Positions 14,894 to 23,434 of a DNA stretch of 64,000 nucleotides are shown piece by piece. The first letter of the stretch is position 1; each line of letters begins with the position of its first letter. A program made the position numbers and the translations under genes. The notes under the pieces are model-generated. The model did no database searches and was not told the origin of the DNA. It saw only the letters and a program-made list of their open reading frames with translations. The stretch lies in contig NZ_CP126307.1 of the NCBI RefSeq assembly GCF_030144325.1, forward strand, positions 1,116,001-1,180,000, read 5' to 3'. Source of the stretch: Bosea vestrisii. Lineage in GTDB: Bacteria > Pseudomonadota > Alphaproteobacteria > Rhizobiales > Beijerinckiaceae.

Positions 14894-15784
14894 ATGACGC
14901 TCGTCGCCACCTTCGTCTCCGCCCATGGTCAGGCCCTGCTGGGCGATGCGCTGCTCGCCCGCCTGCGCGCTGCCGCGCCCGCTCCGGCGACGGTCGAGCG
15001 CCTCGACGGCGAGATCGCGGCCGACCTCTTCGCGGAAGCGGACGATGCGCGCAAGCTCGAAGCGGCGCTGCGGCTGGCGCTCGATGGCGCCCTGGTCGAC
15101 ATCATCGTCCAGCCCGCTGCGACGCGCCGCAAGCGCCTGTTCCTCGCCGACATGGATTCCACCATGATCGGCCAGGAATGCATCGACGAGCTCGCCGCCT
15201 ATGTCGGCCTGAAAGAGAAGGTTTCCGGCATCACTGAACGCGCCATGCGCGGCGAGCTCGAATTCGAGCCGGCATTGCGCGAGCGCGTCGCGCTGCTGAA
15301 AGGGATCGCGCTCGGCGTCGTCGACGAGATCATCGCCAAGAGCATCACGCTGACACCGGGCGGCAGCGCTCTGGTGCGCACCATGCGGGCCCATGGCGGC
15401 TACACGGCCCTGGTCTCGGGCGGCTTCACCGTTTTCACCGGCCCGATCAGCCGGACGATCGGCTTCGACGAGCACCGCTCCAATATCCTGCTCGGCGAAG
15501 GCGCCCTGCTCTCGGGGCTGGTCGCCGAGCCGATCCTCGGCAAGCAGGCCAAGCTCGATACGCTGGTCGAGTTGCGCACCCGTTTCGGCCTGCCGGACGA
15601 GGCGACGCTCGCCGTCGGTGACGGCGCCAACGATCTCGCCATGCTGGGCGAGGCCGGGCTCGGCGTCGCCTATCGCGCCAAGCCGGCGGTCGCAGCCGCG
15701 GCCGATGCCCGCCTCGACCATGCCGACCTCACCGCTTTGCTCTACGCGCAGGGCTATCGCGGCGACGAGATCGTCAGGTCCTGA
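14894..15784 (+). CDS. serB: Phosphoserine phosphatase
   Basis: A HAD-family phosphatase that dephosphorylates phosphoserine, the last step of serine synthesis. It has 296 residues. The N-terminal region (1-80) is an ACT-like regulatory domain. The catalytic motif ADMDSTMI holds Asp86 and Asp88. ALVSGGFTVF carries motif II, and VGDGANDLAML holds the final Asp pair. The ATG lies only 18 bases from the divergent miaA GTG, so the two genes share a very short intergenic region. It converges with the cupin gene, with a 3-base gap between stops. Confidence 0.95.
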   Translation: MTLVATFVSAHGQALLGDALLARLRAAAPAPATVERLDGEIAADLFAEADDARKLEAALRLALDGALVDIIVQPAATRRKRLFLADMDSTMIGQECIDELAAYVGLKEKVSGITERAMRGELEFEPALRERVALLKGIALGVVDEIIAKSITLTPGGSALVRTMRAHGGYTALVSGGFTVFTGPISRTIGFDEHRSNILLGEGALLSGLVAEPILGKQAKLDTLVELRTRFGLPDEATLAVGDGANDLAMLGEAGLGVAYRAKPAVAAAADARLDHADLTALLYAQGYRGDEIVRS

Positions 15785-15787
15785 AAC

Positions 15788-16129
15788 TCAATCGACGATG
15801 AAAAGCCGCGCGCCCTTTGGCGCGCGCGAGCGGTGCGGCTCCGCATTGTCGGCGACCTGATAGCTCATGCCAGCCCGCAGCAGCATGACCCGGCCATCTG
15901 CCAGCGTCGTCTCGAGCTCGCCGTCGAGGCAGAGCAGGATGTGCCCCTTCTCGCACCAGTGGTCCGAGACATAGCCCGCCGAGTACTCGACCATCCTGAC
16001 GCGGATCGGATTCTCCGCCGGTCCGAAGCGCCGAGTGCGCCAGGTCGCCTCGCCCTCCTCTCCGGGGAAATGCTCCGGCTCGACGGAAGACCAGTCGGTC
16101 GTGCCGAAGGGAATGTCGCTGATCCGCAT
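15788..16129 (-). CDS. DHCW-motif cupin protein
   Basis: A 113-residue single-domain cupin. The motif DHWC (56-59) is the signature of the DHCW cupin family, where His and Cys probably contribute to a metal site. HILLCLDGELETTLADG forms the first cupin strand block and MSYQVADNAEPHRS supplies the second His motif. The reaction is unknown. It is transcribed alone, convergent with serB. Confidence 0.85.
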   Translation of the reverse strand: MRISDIPFGTTDWSSVEPEHFPGEEGEATWRTRRFGPAENPIRVRMVEYSAGYVSDHWCEKGHILLCLDGELETTLADGRVMLLRAGMSYQVADNAEPHRSRAPKGARLFIVD

Positions 16130-16218
16130 GGGACGCCTCTTTGATTGGGTCCGGAACCATGTCGGAGCCGTGACCGCGGTTCCAACGCAAAAACCTGATG
16201 ACCCCGATCAGCGACAAC

Positions 16219-16246
16219 AAAAAGGCGGCCCGGAAGCCGCCTTTTC
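16219..16246 (-). terminator. Terminator after the Do protease gene
   Basis: AAGGCGGC, a 6-base loop and GCCGCCTT form a stem with A/T runs on both sides (AAAAA before, TTTTCG after). It can work in both directions. On the minus strand it lies about 25 bases beyond the protease stop and is followed by TTTTTGTTG. Confidence 0.8.
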
Positions 16247-16269
16247 GTTGATCCATCGATGAGGAGCGG

Positions 16270-17838
16270 TCAGCTCATCGTCACCGCGACGAAGCGGACT
16301 TCGCCCTGGGCGTTCGAGACCAGCAGCAGGGCCGACTTCTTGCCCTCCTTCTTCAGGGCATCGAGCCGCTTGGTGACGTCCTCGGGCGAGTTCACCGCCT
16401 CCTGGCCGACCTCGACCACGAGCTCGCCGACGAGGATGCGCTTGTCGGCGGCGTTCGAGTTGCTGTCGACCTTGGTGATGACGACGCCCTTCAGCCCGTC
16501 CTTGATCGAGTAGCGCTTGCGCAGCTCCTCGTTCTGGGCCGAGAATTCGAGACCGAGCGCCGAGGCGGTCGCCGGCTTGGCAGCTTCGCCCGACGGCTTG
16601 TTGGCTGAGGCCTGCTGGACCTTCTCGCCATCCTCGAGCCGGGCGAGCTTGACCGTCTTGGCGAGCTCCTTGCCCTTGCGCATGACCTGAATCGGCACGT
16701 CCTTGCCAACTGGAGTGGCGGCGACGATGCGCGGCAGCTCGCGCGAATCCTTCACGTCCTTGCCGTCGAACTTGACGATCACGTCGCCGATCTCGAGGCC
16801 GGCCGGCTTGGCCGGGCCCTTCTCGTCGATGCCGGCAATCAGCGCGCCGCGCGCCGTGCCGAGGCCGAGCGCCTCCGCTGTGGCGTCATCGACGTTCTGG
16901 ATGCGGACGCCGAGCCAGCCGCGGCGGGTCTCGCCGAATTCCTTGAGCTGATCGACGACGTTGGTCGCCAGCGAGGACGGTACGGCAAAGCCGATGCCGA
17001 CCGAGCCGCCGGTCGGCGACAGGATCGCGGTGTTGATGCCGATCACCTCGCCGGCCATGTTGAACAGCGGACCGCCCGAATTGCCCTTGTTGATGGCCGC
17101 ATCGGTCTGGATGTAGGTGTCGTAGGGACCCTGGTTGATGTCGCGGTTGCGGGCCGAGACGATACCCGACGAGACCGAGCCGCCGAGGCCGAACGGGTTG
17201 CCGATTGCCATGACGGGATCGCCGATGCGCGCCTTGTCGGAGTCGCCGAACCTCACGAAGGGCAGCGGCTTGTCGTGCTTCACCCGCAACACGGCCAGGT
17301 CGACCTTGGTGTCCTTGCCGACGACCTCGGCCTTGAGGCGCAGGCCATCACTGAACACCACAGTGATCTCGTTGGCATCGCCGATGACGTGGTTGTTGGT
17401 CACCACGAGGCCCGACGCGTCGATCACGAAGCCCGAGCCGGCTGATTGCGACCGGCGCTGCTGGGGTGTCTGCGGCGGCTGGTTCTGACCCTGTTCGCCG
17501 CCACGGCCGCGGCGGTTGAAGAATTCCTCGAACAGGTCGCCGAACGGGGTGTCGGGGCCGAGCTGCGGCAGTTGCGGCAGGTTGCGGCCGCGGGTCTCGC
17601 TGGTCGTCACCGCGGCGATGTTGACCACCGCCGGCATCACCCGCTCGGCAAGATCGGCCAGCGAGATGGTGGTGCCATGGACCTGCGGCACGGCCTGGAC
17701 CGGCCCAGGTGTCGCCTGGCCGAACGCGGGCACCGTCGCGAAGGCCATGCCGGCGACAGCCGCGACCCGCGCCAGACGGTAGGCATGGGAATGTGTGAGT
17801 GCCATCGATGTCCTCATGATCATGAGATGTCGCGCCAA
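16270..17838 (-). CDS. degP: Do-family (DegP/MucD) periplasmic serine protease
   Basis: A 522-residue exported protease/chaperone of envelope quality control. A signal sequence occupies about residues 12-41 (cleavage near AFGQA). The trypsin-like domain has the triad His150 (TNNHV), Asp180 (DLAV) and Ser254 (GNSGGP). Two PDZ domains follow, at about 300-395 and 425-520. A Gly/Gln-rich insertion (about 108-132) precedes the catalytic core. The start could also be Met12. It is the last gene of the folA-hflK-hflC-DUF2065 series on this strand, a conserved alphaproteobacterial order. Confidence 0.95.
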   Translation of the reverse strand: MARHLMIMRTSMALTHSHAYRLARVAAVAGMAFATVPAFGQATPGPVQAVPQVHGTTISLADLAERVMPAVVNIAAVTTSETRGRNLPQLPQLGPDTPFGDLFEEFFNRRGRGGEQGQNQPPQTPQQRRSQSAGSGFVIDASGLVVTNNHVIGDANEITVVFSDGLRLKAEVVGKDTKVDLAVLRVKHDKPLPFVRFGDSDKARIGDPVMAIGNPFGLGGSVSSGIVSARNRDINQGPYDTYIQTDAAINKGNSGGPLFNMAGEVIGINTAILSPTGGSVGIGFAVPSSLATNVVDQLKEFGETRRGWLGVRIQNVDDATAEALGLGTARGALIAGIDEKGPAKPAGLEIGDVIVKFDGKDVKDSRELPRIVAATPVGKDVPIQVMRKGKELAKTVKLARLEDGEKVQQASANKPSGEAAKPATASALGLEFSAQNEELRKRYSIKDGLKGVVITKVDSNSNAADKRILVGELVVEVGQEAVNSPEDVTKRLDALKKEGKKSALLLVSNAQGEVRFVAVTMS

Positions 17839-17973
17839 GTGATCGGCCTTGACGGCATTGCAGCGCAGCCGGAATCCGAACGCAACTTAAGAACGCCAAA
17901 ATGCGGCGGAAGGGCGACGCAAGATTGCGTCATAACGCCGTGATCGTCCGAAAAATGGCTTTGAGGCGCCTGG

Positions 17974-18159
17974 TCAGCTTCTGGCCAGCCAGACCAGACC
18001 GACGCCGACGACGGCCGAGACGATGCCGATCAGGCGCATTCGCTCGGCGGGAGTCTCGGAGGCGCTGCGCAGCGCCTCCTTGGCGATCTCGGGGATAGAG
18101 GCGAAAAGCAATCCCTCGATGGCGAAGACCAGACCGAGCGCCGCGAGGAAATCTGTCAT
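17974..18159 (-). CDS. DUF2065 small membrane protein
   Basis: A 61-residue protein with two hydrophobic helices (about 3-22, DFLAALGLVFAIEGLLFASI, and 41-58, LIGIVSAVVGVGLVWLA) flanking a short charged loop. The family typically sits just after hflC, as here (20-bp gap). Its job is unknown. Its constant place between hflC and the Do protease suggests a link to the HflKC membrane complex. Confidence 0.88.
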   Translation of the reverse strand: MTDFLAALGLVFAIEGLLFASIPEIAKEALRSASETPAERMRLIGIVSAVVGVGLVWLARS

Positions 18160-18179
18160 ACGCAGCGCTCGGTCATGGA

Positions 18180-19097
18180 TCAGGGCTTGGGCGCGGCCGG
18201 GGCCGCATCGGTTGCCGCGCCGGAGCGTTTGCCGGACGGATCGTTGAAGAAGCGGAAGAACGGCGAGTCCGGCGTCAGCAGCATGCGCGTATCGCCGGAC
18301 TTCAGGCTGGCTTCATAGGCCTGCATCGAGCGGTAGAAGGCGAAGAACTCCGCATCTTTGCCGAAGCCCTCGGCAAAGATGCGATTGCGCTCGCCCTCGC
18401 CCTGGCCGCGGATCTCGTCGGATTTCCGCTGCGCCTCGGCGACGATGATGATCGCGTCACGCTCGGCCTTCGCCCGGATCTCCTGCGACTGCTGGCCGCC
18501 GAGCGCGCGCGCTTCCGCCGCCTCGCGTTGGCGTTCGGTCTGCATGCGCTGGAACACCGCCTGCGAGTTGGCTGCCGGCAGGTCGACACGGCGCAACCGG
18601 ACGTCGACCACGGTCATGCCGAAGCGAGCAGCCTCGCGATTCACGTCGTCGCGGATGCGGTTCATCAGCCGCGACCGATCGTTACGCACCATCGACGTGA
18701 ACGTCGCCTCGGCGAGAACCGAGCGGACATTACCGTTGACGACCGAAGCGAGCTGCGAATTCGCCCGCGGGATGTTGTTGACCGCCTGGTAGAAGCGCAG
18801 CGGATCGGAGATGCGGTAGCGCGTGAAAGCGTCGATCACGAGCCGCTTCTGATCCGAGGCGATGATCTCCTGCGCCGGCAGGTCGAGGTCGAGGATGCGG
18901 TTGTCGAGGAAGACCACCTGCTCGAACGGTGCCGGCAGCTTGAGGTAGAGGCCCGGCGTCGTGGTGACGGTGCGCACCGCGCCGAAGCGCAGCACGATGG
19001 CGGAGTCGGTCTGCCTGACGACGAAGGTGCAGGCATAGAAGACGACAGCGGCGATGGCGATGATCGCCAGCAGGCCGACGCGAAGGATGCCGTTCAT
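18180..19097 (-). CDS. hflC: HflC subunit of the HflKC band-7 complex
   Basis: A 305-residue stomatin/prohibitin-type protein that with HflK forms a large periplasmic cage around the FtsH protease and modulates its activity. An N-terminal membrane anchor lies at about 7-27 (LAIIAIAAVVFYACTFVV). It is followed by the band-7 domain (about 28-190) and a charged coiled-coil region rich in Arg, Glu and Ala (about 165-235). A C-terminal Ala/Pro tail ends the protein. It overlaps hflK by 4 bp. Confidence 0.96.
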   Translation of the reverse strand: MNGILRVGLLAIIAIAAVVFYACTFVVRQTDSAIVLRFGAVRTVTTTPGLYLKLPAPFEQVVFLDNRILDLDLPAQEIIASDQKRLVIDAFTRYRISDPLRFYQAVNNIPRANSQLASVVNGNVRSVLAEATFTSMVRNDRSRLMNRIRDDVNREAARFGMTVVDVRLRRVDLPAANSQAVFQRMQTERQREAAEARALGGQQSQEIRAKAERDAIIIVAEAQRKSDEIRGQGEGERNRIFAEGFGKDAEFFAFYRSMQAYEASLKSGDTRMLLTPDSPFFRFFNDPSGKRSGAATDAAPAAPKP

Positions 19098-20265
19098 CGA
19101 ACCGCTCCCTGCTGAGCCTGGCCAGCCGGCCGGCGCTGCTGCCCGAGCTCGCCGAGCGGCAGGTAGGGCACGACACCGTTGCCGGAGCCGTTCTGGTCGA
19201 GGATCACCTTATCCATGCCACCGAAGACGCGTTCCATGGTTTCGAGGAAGAGCCGCTCGCGCGTGACGGCGGGCGCGAGCTTGTACTGCTCATAGACCGA
19301 GTTGAAGCGGCTGATCTGGCCGAGCGCCTCGTTGACGGTCTGGTCCTTGAAGGCTTCGGCCGACTGGATGAGCTGCGCCGACCGGCCGCGCGATTCCGGC
19401 ACGACGCGGTTGGCATAGGTCTCCGCCTCGTTGCGCAGGCGTTCCTGGTCGGCGCGCGCCGCCTGGACGTCGCGGAACGCGTCGATGACCTGCTGCGGCG
19501 GATCGACCTTCTGCAACTGCACCAGCCGGATCTGCACGCCGGCACGGTAGGTGTTGAGCGTGTCCTGCATCAGCTGGCGCACTTCGGTCTCGATCGCGGC
19601 ACGATCGGTCGTCAGCACCGGCTGGATGTTGCGCCGGCCGATGATCTCGCGCATCGCGCTCTCGGCGACGGCTTTCACCGTGCCCGGCGGGTCCTGGATG
19701 TTGAAGACATAGTTCTCGGGCGCGGCCGGATCGATCTGCCACTGCACGATCACGTCGATGTCGACGATGTTCTCGTCGCCGGTCAGCATCAGGCTTTCCT
19801 CGGCGACATCGGTCTGGCGCGAGGCCCGTACCGACTCGACCGTCCGGAAGCCGACCTCGGTGGTGATGACGTTCGTCACCTGCGGCTTGACCACGCTGCC
19901 GATCGGATAGGGCCAGTTGTAGTTGAGGCCTTCGCCGGTCTTGCCGATAAACTTCCCGAAGCGGAGATTGAGGCCGACCTCGTTCGGACGAACGATGTAC
20001 CAGCCCGTCATGAACCAGACGAAGATCAACAGCAGGACGCCGATGACCAGGCCCCGCCCCCGAGATTGCCGCCCGGCAGGAAATTCTTGAGCCGGTCCTG
20101 ACCGCGCCGGATGATCTCCTCGAGATCGGGCGGTGTGTTGCCGCCCGAAGGCCCGCCGCCGCCCCAGGGGCCGCCACCATTGCCGCCGCCACCGCGCTGG
20201 CCCCAGGGGCCGCCACCGCCGCCGCTGCTGCCGCCGCTCCCACCGCTCTGGTTACTCCAAGGCAT
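19094..20265 (-). pseudogene. hflK: HflK subunit, reading frame broken by one missing base
   Basis: The N-terminal part (from 20265) is a Gly-rich segment ending NTPPDLEEIIRRGQDRL. It then runs into a stop at 20026. The rest of HflK, from the membrane segment (LVIGVLLLIFVWFMTGW) through the band-7 domain and coiled coil, continues in another frame to 19094. Adding one G in the GGGGGCGGGG tract near 20051-20062 restores a single frame of about 391 residues. All other parts are intact, so the break is either a recent mutation or a sequence error. The second part could restart at a TTG overlapping the stop (TTGA). Confidence 0.85.
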
Positions 20266-20433
20266 GCCTCAGCCGTTCCTCACTCTTTGCTTCGACCGTG
20301 CATAGCTGAACGGCAGAACGCTGTCAGCGCCAGACGGCGCAATGCGCGTTGAATTGGGCATCGGCCACGGATTCGTCAACGACGCAAGCCCCTTTGGTCG
20401 TAGACCCTTCGTCGCAGCTCCCCATTCGGCGGC

Positions 20434-20949
20434 TCAGGAGGCCCGCTCGAAGGTCGCGAACGCGAAGGAAAATTCGTCATCCGCACCGGCCGGATGCTCG
20501 CTGCGGACGCTCTCGCGGAAGGCCGCACGGTCGAAGTCCGGGAACACCGCATCGCCCTCCGGACGAGCGTGGACGAAGGTCAATTCCAGCCGATCCGCGA
20601 TCGGCAGCGCCTGGGCATAGACCTCACCGCCACCCGCGACGATGATAGCGCGCGCCCCCATCGCCTTGCCGAGCCCCTGCGACGTTGCGAGCGCCTGATC
20701 GAGCGAGGGCACGACATAGACGCCGTCCGGCCCGAAGGCCGGATCGCGCGAGAGCACGACGGTCTGGCGCCCCGGCAGCGGCTTGCCGATCGACAGGTAG
20801 GTCTTGCGCCCCATGATGATGGGGCAGCCCATTGTCAGCTCACGGAACCGGCGCAGATCGGTCTTCAGCCGCCAGATCAGCTGATTGTCGCGGCCGATCA
20901 CGCCGTTTTCGGCGATCGCCGCGATCAGGACGACTGGTAGGTTCGCCAC
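20434..20949 (-). CDS. folA: Dihydrofolate reductase
   Basis: It reduces dihydrofolate to tetrahydrofolate with NADPH and so recycles the product of thymidylate synthase. It has 171 residues. The N-terminal core reads VVLIAAIAENGVIGRDNQLIW, with the catalytic acid Asp31 in KTDLRRFRELT. The nucleotide-binding segment is IIMGRKTYLSIGKPLPGR, and IVAGGGEVYAQAL is the Gly-rich cofactor loop. It lies 4 bases from the upstream GNAT gene. thyA is about 7 kb away on the same strand, with the cyo operon between. Confidence 0.95.
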   Translation of the reverse strand: MANLPVVLIAAIAENGVIGRDNQLIWRLKTDLRRFRELTMGCPIIMGRKTYLSIGKPLPGRQTVVLSRDPAFGPDGVYVVPSLDQALATSQGLGKAMGARAIIVAGGGEVYAQALPIADRLELTFVHARPEGDAVFPDFDRAAFRESVRSEHPAGADDEFSFAFATFERAS

Positions 20950-20952
20950 GGC

Positions 20953-21435
20953 TCAGCCTCCAATCGCGAGCTTGCGCAGCGCCTCGCCGTCGACCCGTTT
21001 CACGGTCCACTCGCTTTGCGCCACCGCGCCGATCGAGCGGTAGAACACCCGCGACGGCTCGTTCCAGTTCAGCACCCACCAAGCGAAACGCGACAGCCCC
21101 TCGTCAAGGCAGCGCTTCGCCAGGCGCACCATCAGCCCCTTGCCGATACCGCGGCCGCGGTGCTCCGGCCGGACATAGAGGTCCTCGAGCCAGATGCCGT
21201 GGCGACCGGTGAAGGTCGAATAGGTGTAGAACCAGATCGCGAATCCCGCCGGGGCGCCGTCCCATTCGGCAATGTCGCAGAACACCTTAGGCTCCGGACC
21301 GAAAAGAGCCGCAGCCATATCGGCCTCGTTGGCCTCGACCTCATGCAGCAGCTTCTCGTACTCCGCGAGTTCGCGCACGAAGCCGAGCACGAGCCCGGCC
21401 TCATCGGGCCGCGCAGGGCGGATCGTCAGCGTCAT
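20953..21435 (-). CDS. GNAT-family N-acetyltransferase
   Basis: A 160-residue acyl-CoA-dependent acetyltransferase similar to the diamine/thialysine acetyltransferase group. The acetyl-CoA loop is RPEHRGRGIGKGLM (about 93-106), preceded by GIWLEDLYV. The late motif NWNEPSRVFYRSIGA is typical of that subfamily. The start MTLTIRPARPDE is chosen where homology begins; an upstream in-frame ATG lacks support. It lies directly before folA with a 3-base gap, so the two are probably co-transcribed. Confidence 0.88.
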   Translation of the reverse strand: MTLTIRPARPDEAGLVLGFVRELAEYEKLLHEVEANEADMAAALFGPEPKVFCDIAEWDGAPAGFAIWFYTYSTFTGRHGIWLEDLYVRPEHRGRGIGKGLMVRLAKRCLDEGLSRFAWWVLNWNEPSRVFYRSIGAVAQSEWTVKRVDGEALRKLAIGG

Positions 21436-21538
21436 ACGGCATCTCCGACTATAGCGACGCGGCCGATGGAATCGGCGCGAACAACGAGCACGCATACATC
21501 ATGACCGGGGCTCCCACATATGGGCTCACGCATCCCCG

Positions 21539-22303
21539 TCAGCTCTCGGACGGCTCCTCCGACCTGCCCCTGATCAGATAGGCTGCCGCTCCCGCGCTCA
21601 TCAGCGCGAGGCAAAGCCACGTCAGCGCATAGACCAGATGCGTATTGCGGAAGCTGACCTGGGTCAGGCCGCCCTGCGGCAGCGGGCCTGGTTCGGTGGC
21701 CGCGTCGGTATCGACGAAATAGGGCGCGACCTGCCCGAGCTGCCGTGCCTGCGCGATCACTGCCACATCACGTGAATACCAGCGGCCCGCAATGGCATCG
21801 TTGGCGCGCAGGAAGCCACCACCGGGCTCGCTCAGCCGCAGCAGTCCGACCACCCTCGCCTCTTCGCCAACGACCTTGCGTCTTTCATCAAGCCCGCGCT
21901 TGCCTTCCGGCACGAAGCCGCGATTGACGAGCACGGTGAAGCCGGCATCCGCTCGGAACGGCGCCAGCACCCAAAAACCGGGACCGCGCTCCGTCACCGC
22001 CATCGTCAGCGTCTCCGGTGCATCGAGATAGCGCCCTTGCAGGATGACGCGGCGATATTCGTCCGCTGGAATGGTGACCCCGTCCCATTGCGCTGGCCCT
22101 GGCGCAGCGACCGGCGGGGCCTTGAGACGCTGCTCGACACGGGCGATCAGGTCGAGCTTCCAGCTCCGCCGCTGGACCTGCCAGATGCCGAGGCCGGCGA
22201 AGACCAGGGTGGCGAGGCAGAGCCCGGCGATGAAGATGACCCGTGCGACACCGCCGTGTCGCCGCTTCTGAAAACTCTCACAGCCCTCATCCTGAGGAGC
22301 CAT
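21539..22303 (-). CDS. SURF1-family oxidase assembly protein
   Basis: A membrane protein of about 254 residues that helps assemble haem-copper oxidases. The N-terminal helix (VIFIAGLCLATLVFAGLGIWQVQRR region) ends in the SURF1 motif WQVQRR. VNRGFVPEGKR is the second hallmark, and a C-terminal helix (YALTWLCLALMSAGAAAYLI) ends the protein. The start is uncertain: the only nearby in-frame ATG lies inside an interspersed palindrome (22284-22400), and the frame stays open through the entire repeat. It follows cyoD, so the bo3-type oxidase is its probable client. Confidence 0.88.
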   Translation of the reverse strand: MAPQDEGCESFQKRRHGGVARVIFIAGLCLATLVFAGLGIWQVQRRSWKLDLIARVEQRLKAPPVAAPGPAQWDGVTIPADEYRRVILQGRYLDAPETLTMAVTERGPGFWVLAPFRADAGFTVLVNRGFVPEGKRGLDERRKVVGEEARVVGLLRLSEPGGGFLRANDAIAGRWYSRDVAVIAQARQLGQVAPYFVDTDAATEPGPLPQGGLTQVSFRNTHLVYALTWLCLALMSAGAAAYLIRGRSEEPSES

Positions 22304-22400
22304 TCCATCAGGAATGGCGTCTCGAAGGATGCTCCAGGAGGCTCCGGAACCAACTGGAGCATCCTTCGAGACGGCCCTGCGGGCCTCCTCAGGATGAGGG
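22284..22400. repeat. Interspersed inverted repeat, CCCTCATCCTGAGG family
   Basis: The ends CCCTCATCCTGAGG and CCTCAGGATGAGGG are exact reverse complements enclosing a 117-base element. Inside, GTCTCGAAGGATGCTCCAG and CTGGAGCATCCTTCGAGAC form a second inverted repeat. It separates cyoD from the SURF1-like gene and supplies the apparent start codon of the latter. Confidence 0.8.
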
Positions 22401-22421
22401 TTGAGAGGTGCCAAACGGCTC

Positions 22422-22799
22422 TCACATCTTGTGCAGGTCGGGCATCATGTTGGCGTTGAGGTGGAACATCACCCAGAGCGAGCCCGTGAGCGCGATCGCC
22501 ACGATGATGATCGTGAAGATCAGCGCCATCATCGACCAGCCGCCTTCCGAGCGGCCGTTCATGTGGAGGAAGTAGACCATGTGGACGACGATCTGCGCGG
22601 CGGCGAAAAGCATGATCACGATCGCGGTCAGCGTCGAGTTCGCCAGCACGTCGTTCATGACGAGCCAGAACGGGATCGCGGTCAGGACCACGGAGAGCAG
22701 GAAGCCGGTGACGTAGCCGCGCAGGCTGCCATGGGACGCGCCGTGGGAGTCGTGCCCGTCCTGGTGGTTGTCGTGGACCTCGGCGTGGTTCTGGCTCAT
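22422..22799 (-). CDS. cyoD: Cytochrome o ubiquinol oxidase subunit IV
   Basis: A 125-residue small subunit of the quinol oxidase with a His-rich cytoplasmic N-terminus (about 1-25) and three membrane helices. The helices lie at about 29-47 (YVTGFLLSVVLTAIPFWLV), 57-78 and 88-110. The motif VHMVYFLHMN is typical of CyoD. It starts at MSQNHAEVHD and overlaps cyoC by 4 bp. It probably aids assembly or stability of subunit I. Confidence 0.94.
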   Translation of the reverse strand: MSQNHAEVHDNHQDGHDSHGASHGSLRGYVTGFLLSVVLTAIPFWLVMNDVLANSTLTAIVIMLFAAAQIVVHMVYFLHMNGRSEGGWSMMALIFTIIIVAIALTGSLWVMFHLNANMMPDLHKM

Positions 22800-23431
22800 T
22801 TCAGCACGCCCATCAGGTAGACGAAGGTGAAGACGCCGATCCAGACGACGTCGAGGAAGTGCCAGAACATGGAGAGGCACATGAGGCGACGCCGGTTGGC
22901 CTCGATCAGCCCGTGCTTCGACACCTGCGTCATCAGGATCGCGAGCCAGATCAGGCCGAAGGTGACGTGCAGCCCGTGCGTGCCGACCAGGGTGAAGAAG
23001 GATGACAGGAAGGCGCTGCGCATCGGCGTCGCGCCCTCGTGGATCAGGTGCGCGAACTCGTAGAGTTCGATCCCGAGGAAGGCGAGGCCGAAGAGCGCCG
23101 TGACGACGAGCCAGCCCTGCATCGCCGCCTGCCGGCCCTTATCCATCGCCAGCATCGCGAAGCCGTAGGTGATCGAGGAGAACAGCAGCATGGCGGTGTT
23201 GACCGCCACCAGCTTCAGGTCGAACAGGTCGGCGCCAGACGGCCCGGCAGCATAGTTGCGCCCGAGCACGCCATAGGTCGCGAAGAGGACCGCGAAGACC
23301 AGGCAGTCGCTCATCAGATAGAGCCAGAAGCCGAGCATCGTCGAGCCGCCGGGGTGCGCGTGCTCCTCCTCAGTGACGTAGAACGCCGGAACGCCGTTCG
23401 CGGTCTGCGCTGTCGCCTTAGCCATCATCAC
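22796..23431 (-). CDS. cyoC: Cytochrome o ubiquinol oxidase subunit III
   Basis: A 211-residue integral membrane subunit with five predicted helices. Family landmarks are LGFWLYLMSDCLVFAVLFATY (about 33-53), the Glu-containing ELYEFAHLI, and GTHGLHVTFGLIWL near the fourth helix, ending in FLDVVWIGVFTFVYLMG. It is encoded between cyoB (3-bp gap) and cyoD (4-bp overlap). Three ATG codons in tandem allow small start ambiguity. Confidence 0.95.
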   Translation of the reverse strand: MMMAKATAQTANGVPAFYVTEEEHAHPGGSTMLGFWLYLMSDCLVFAVLFATYGVLGRNYAAGPSGADLFDLKLVAVNTAMLLFSSITYGFAMLAMDKGRQAAMQGWLVVTALFGLAFLGIELYEFAHLIHEGATPMRSAFLSSFFTLVGTHGLHVTFGLIWLAILMTQVSKHGLIEANRRRLMCLSMFWHFLDVVWIGVFTFVYLMGVLK

Positions 23432-23434
23432 CCC

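Noticed and set aside
20026..20265. Programmed frameshift in hflK
   Set aside because: No slippery heptamer or downstream stimulatory structure is evident, and hflK is not known to use one. The same G-run loss appears in the AsmA-like gene, so error or mutation is simpler.
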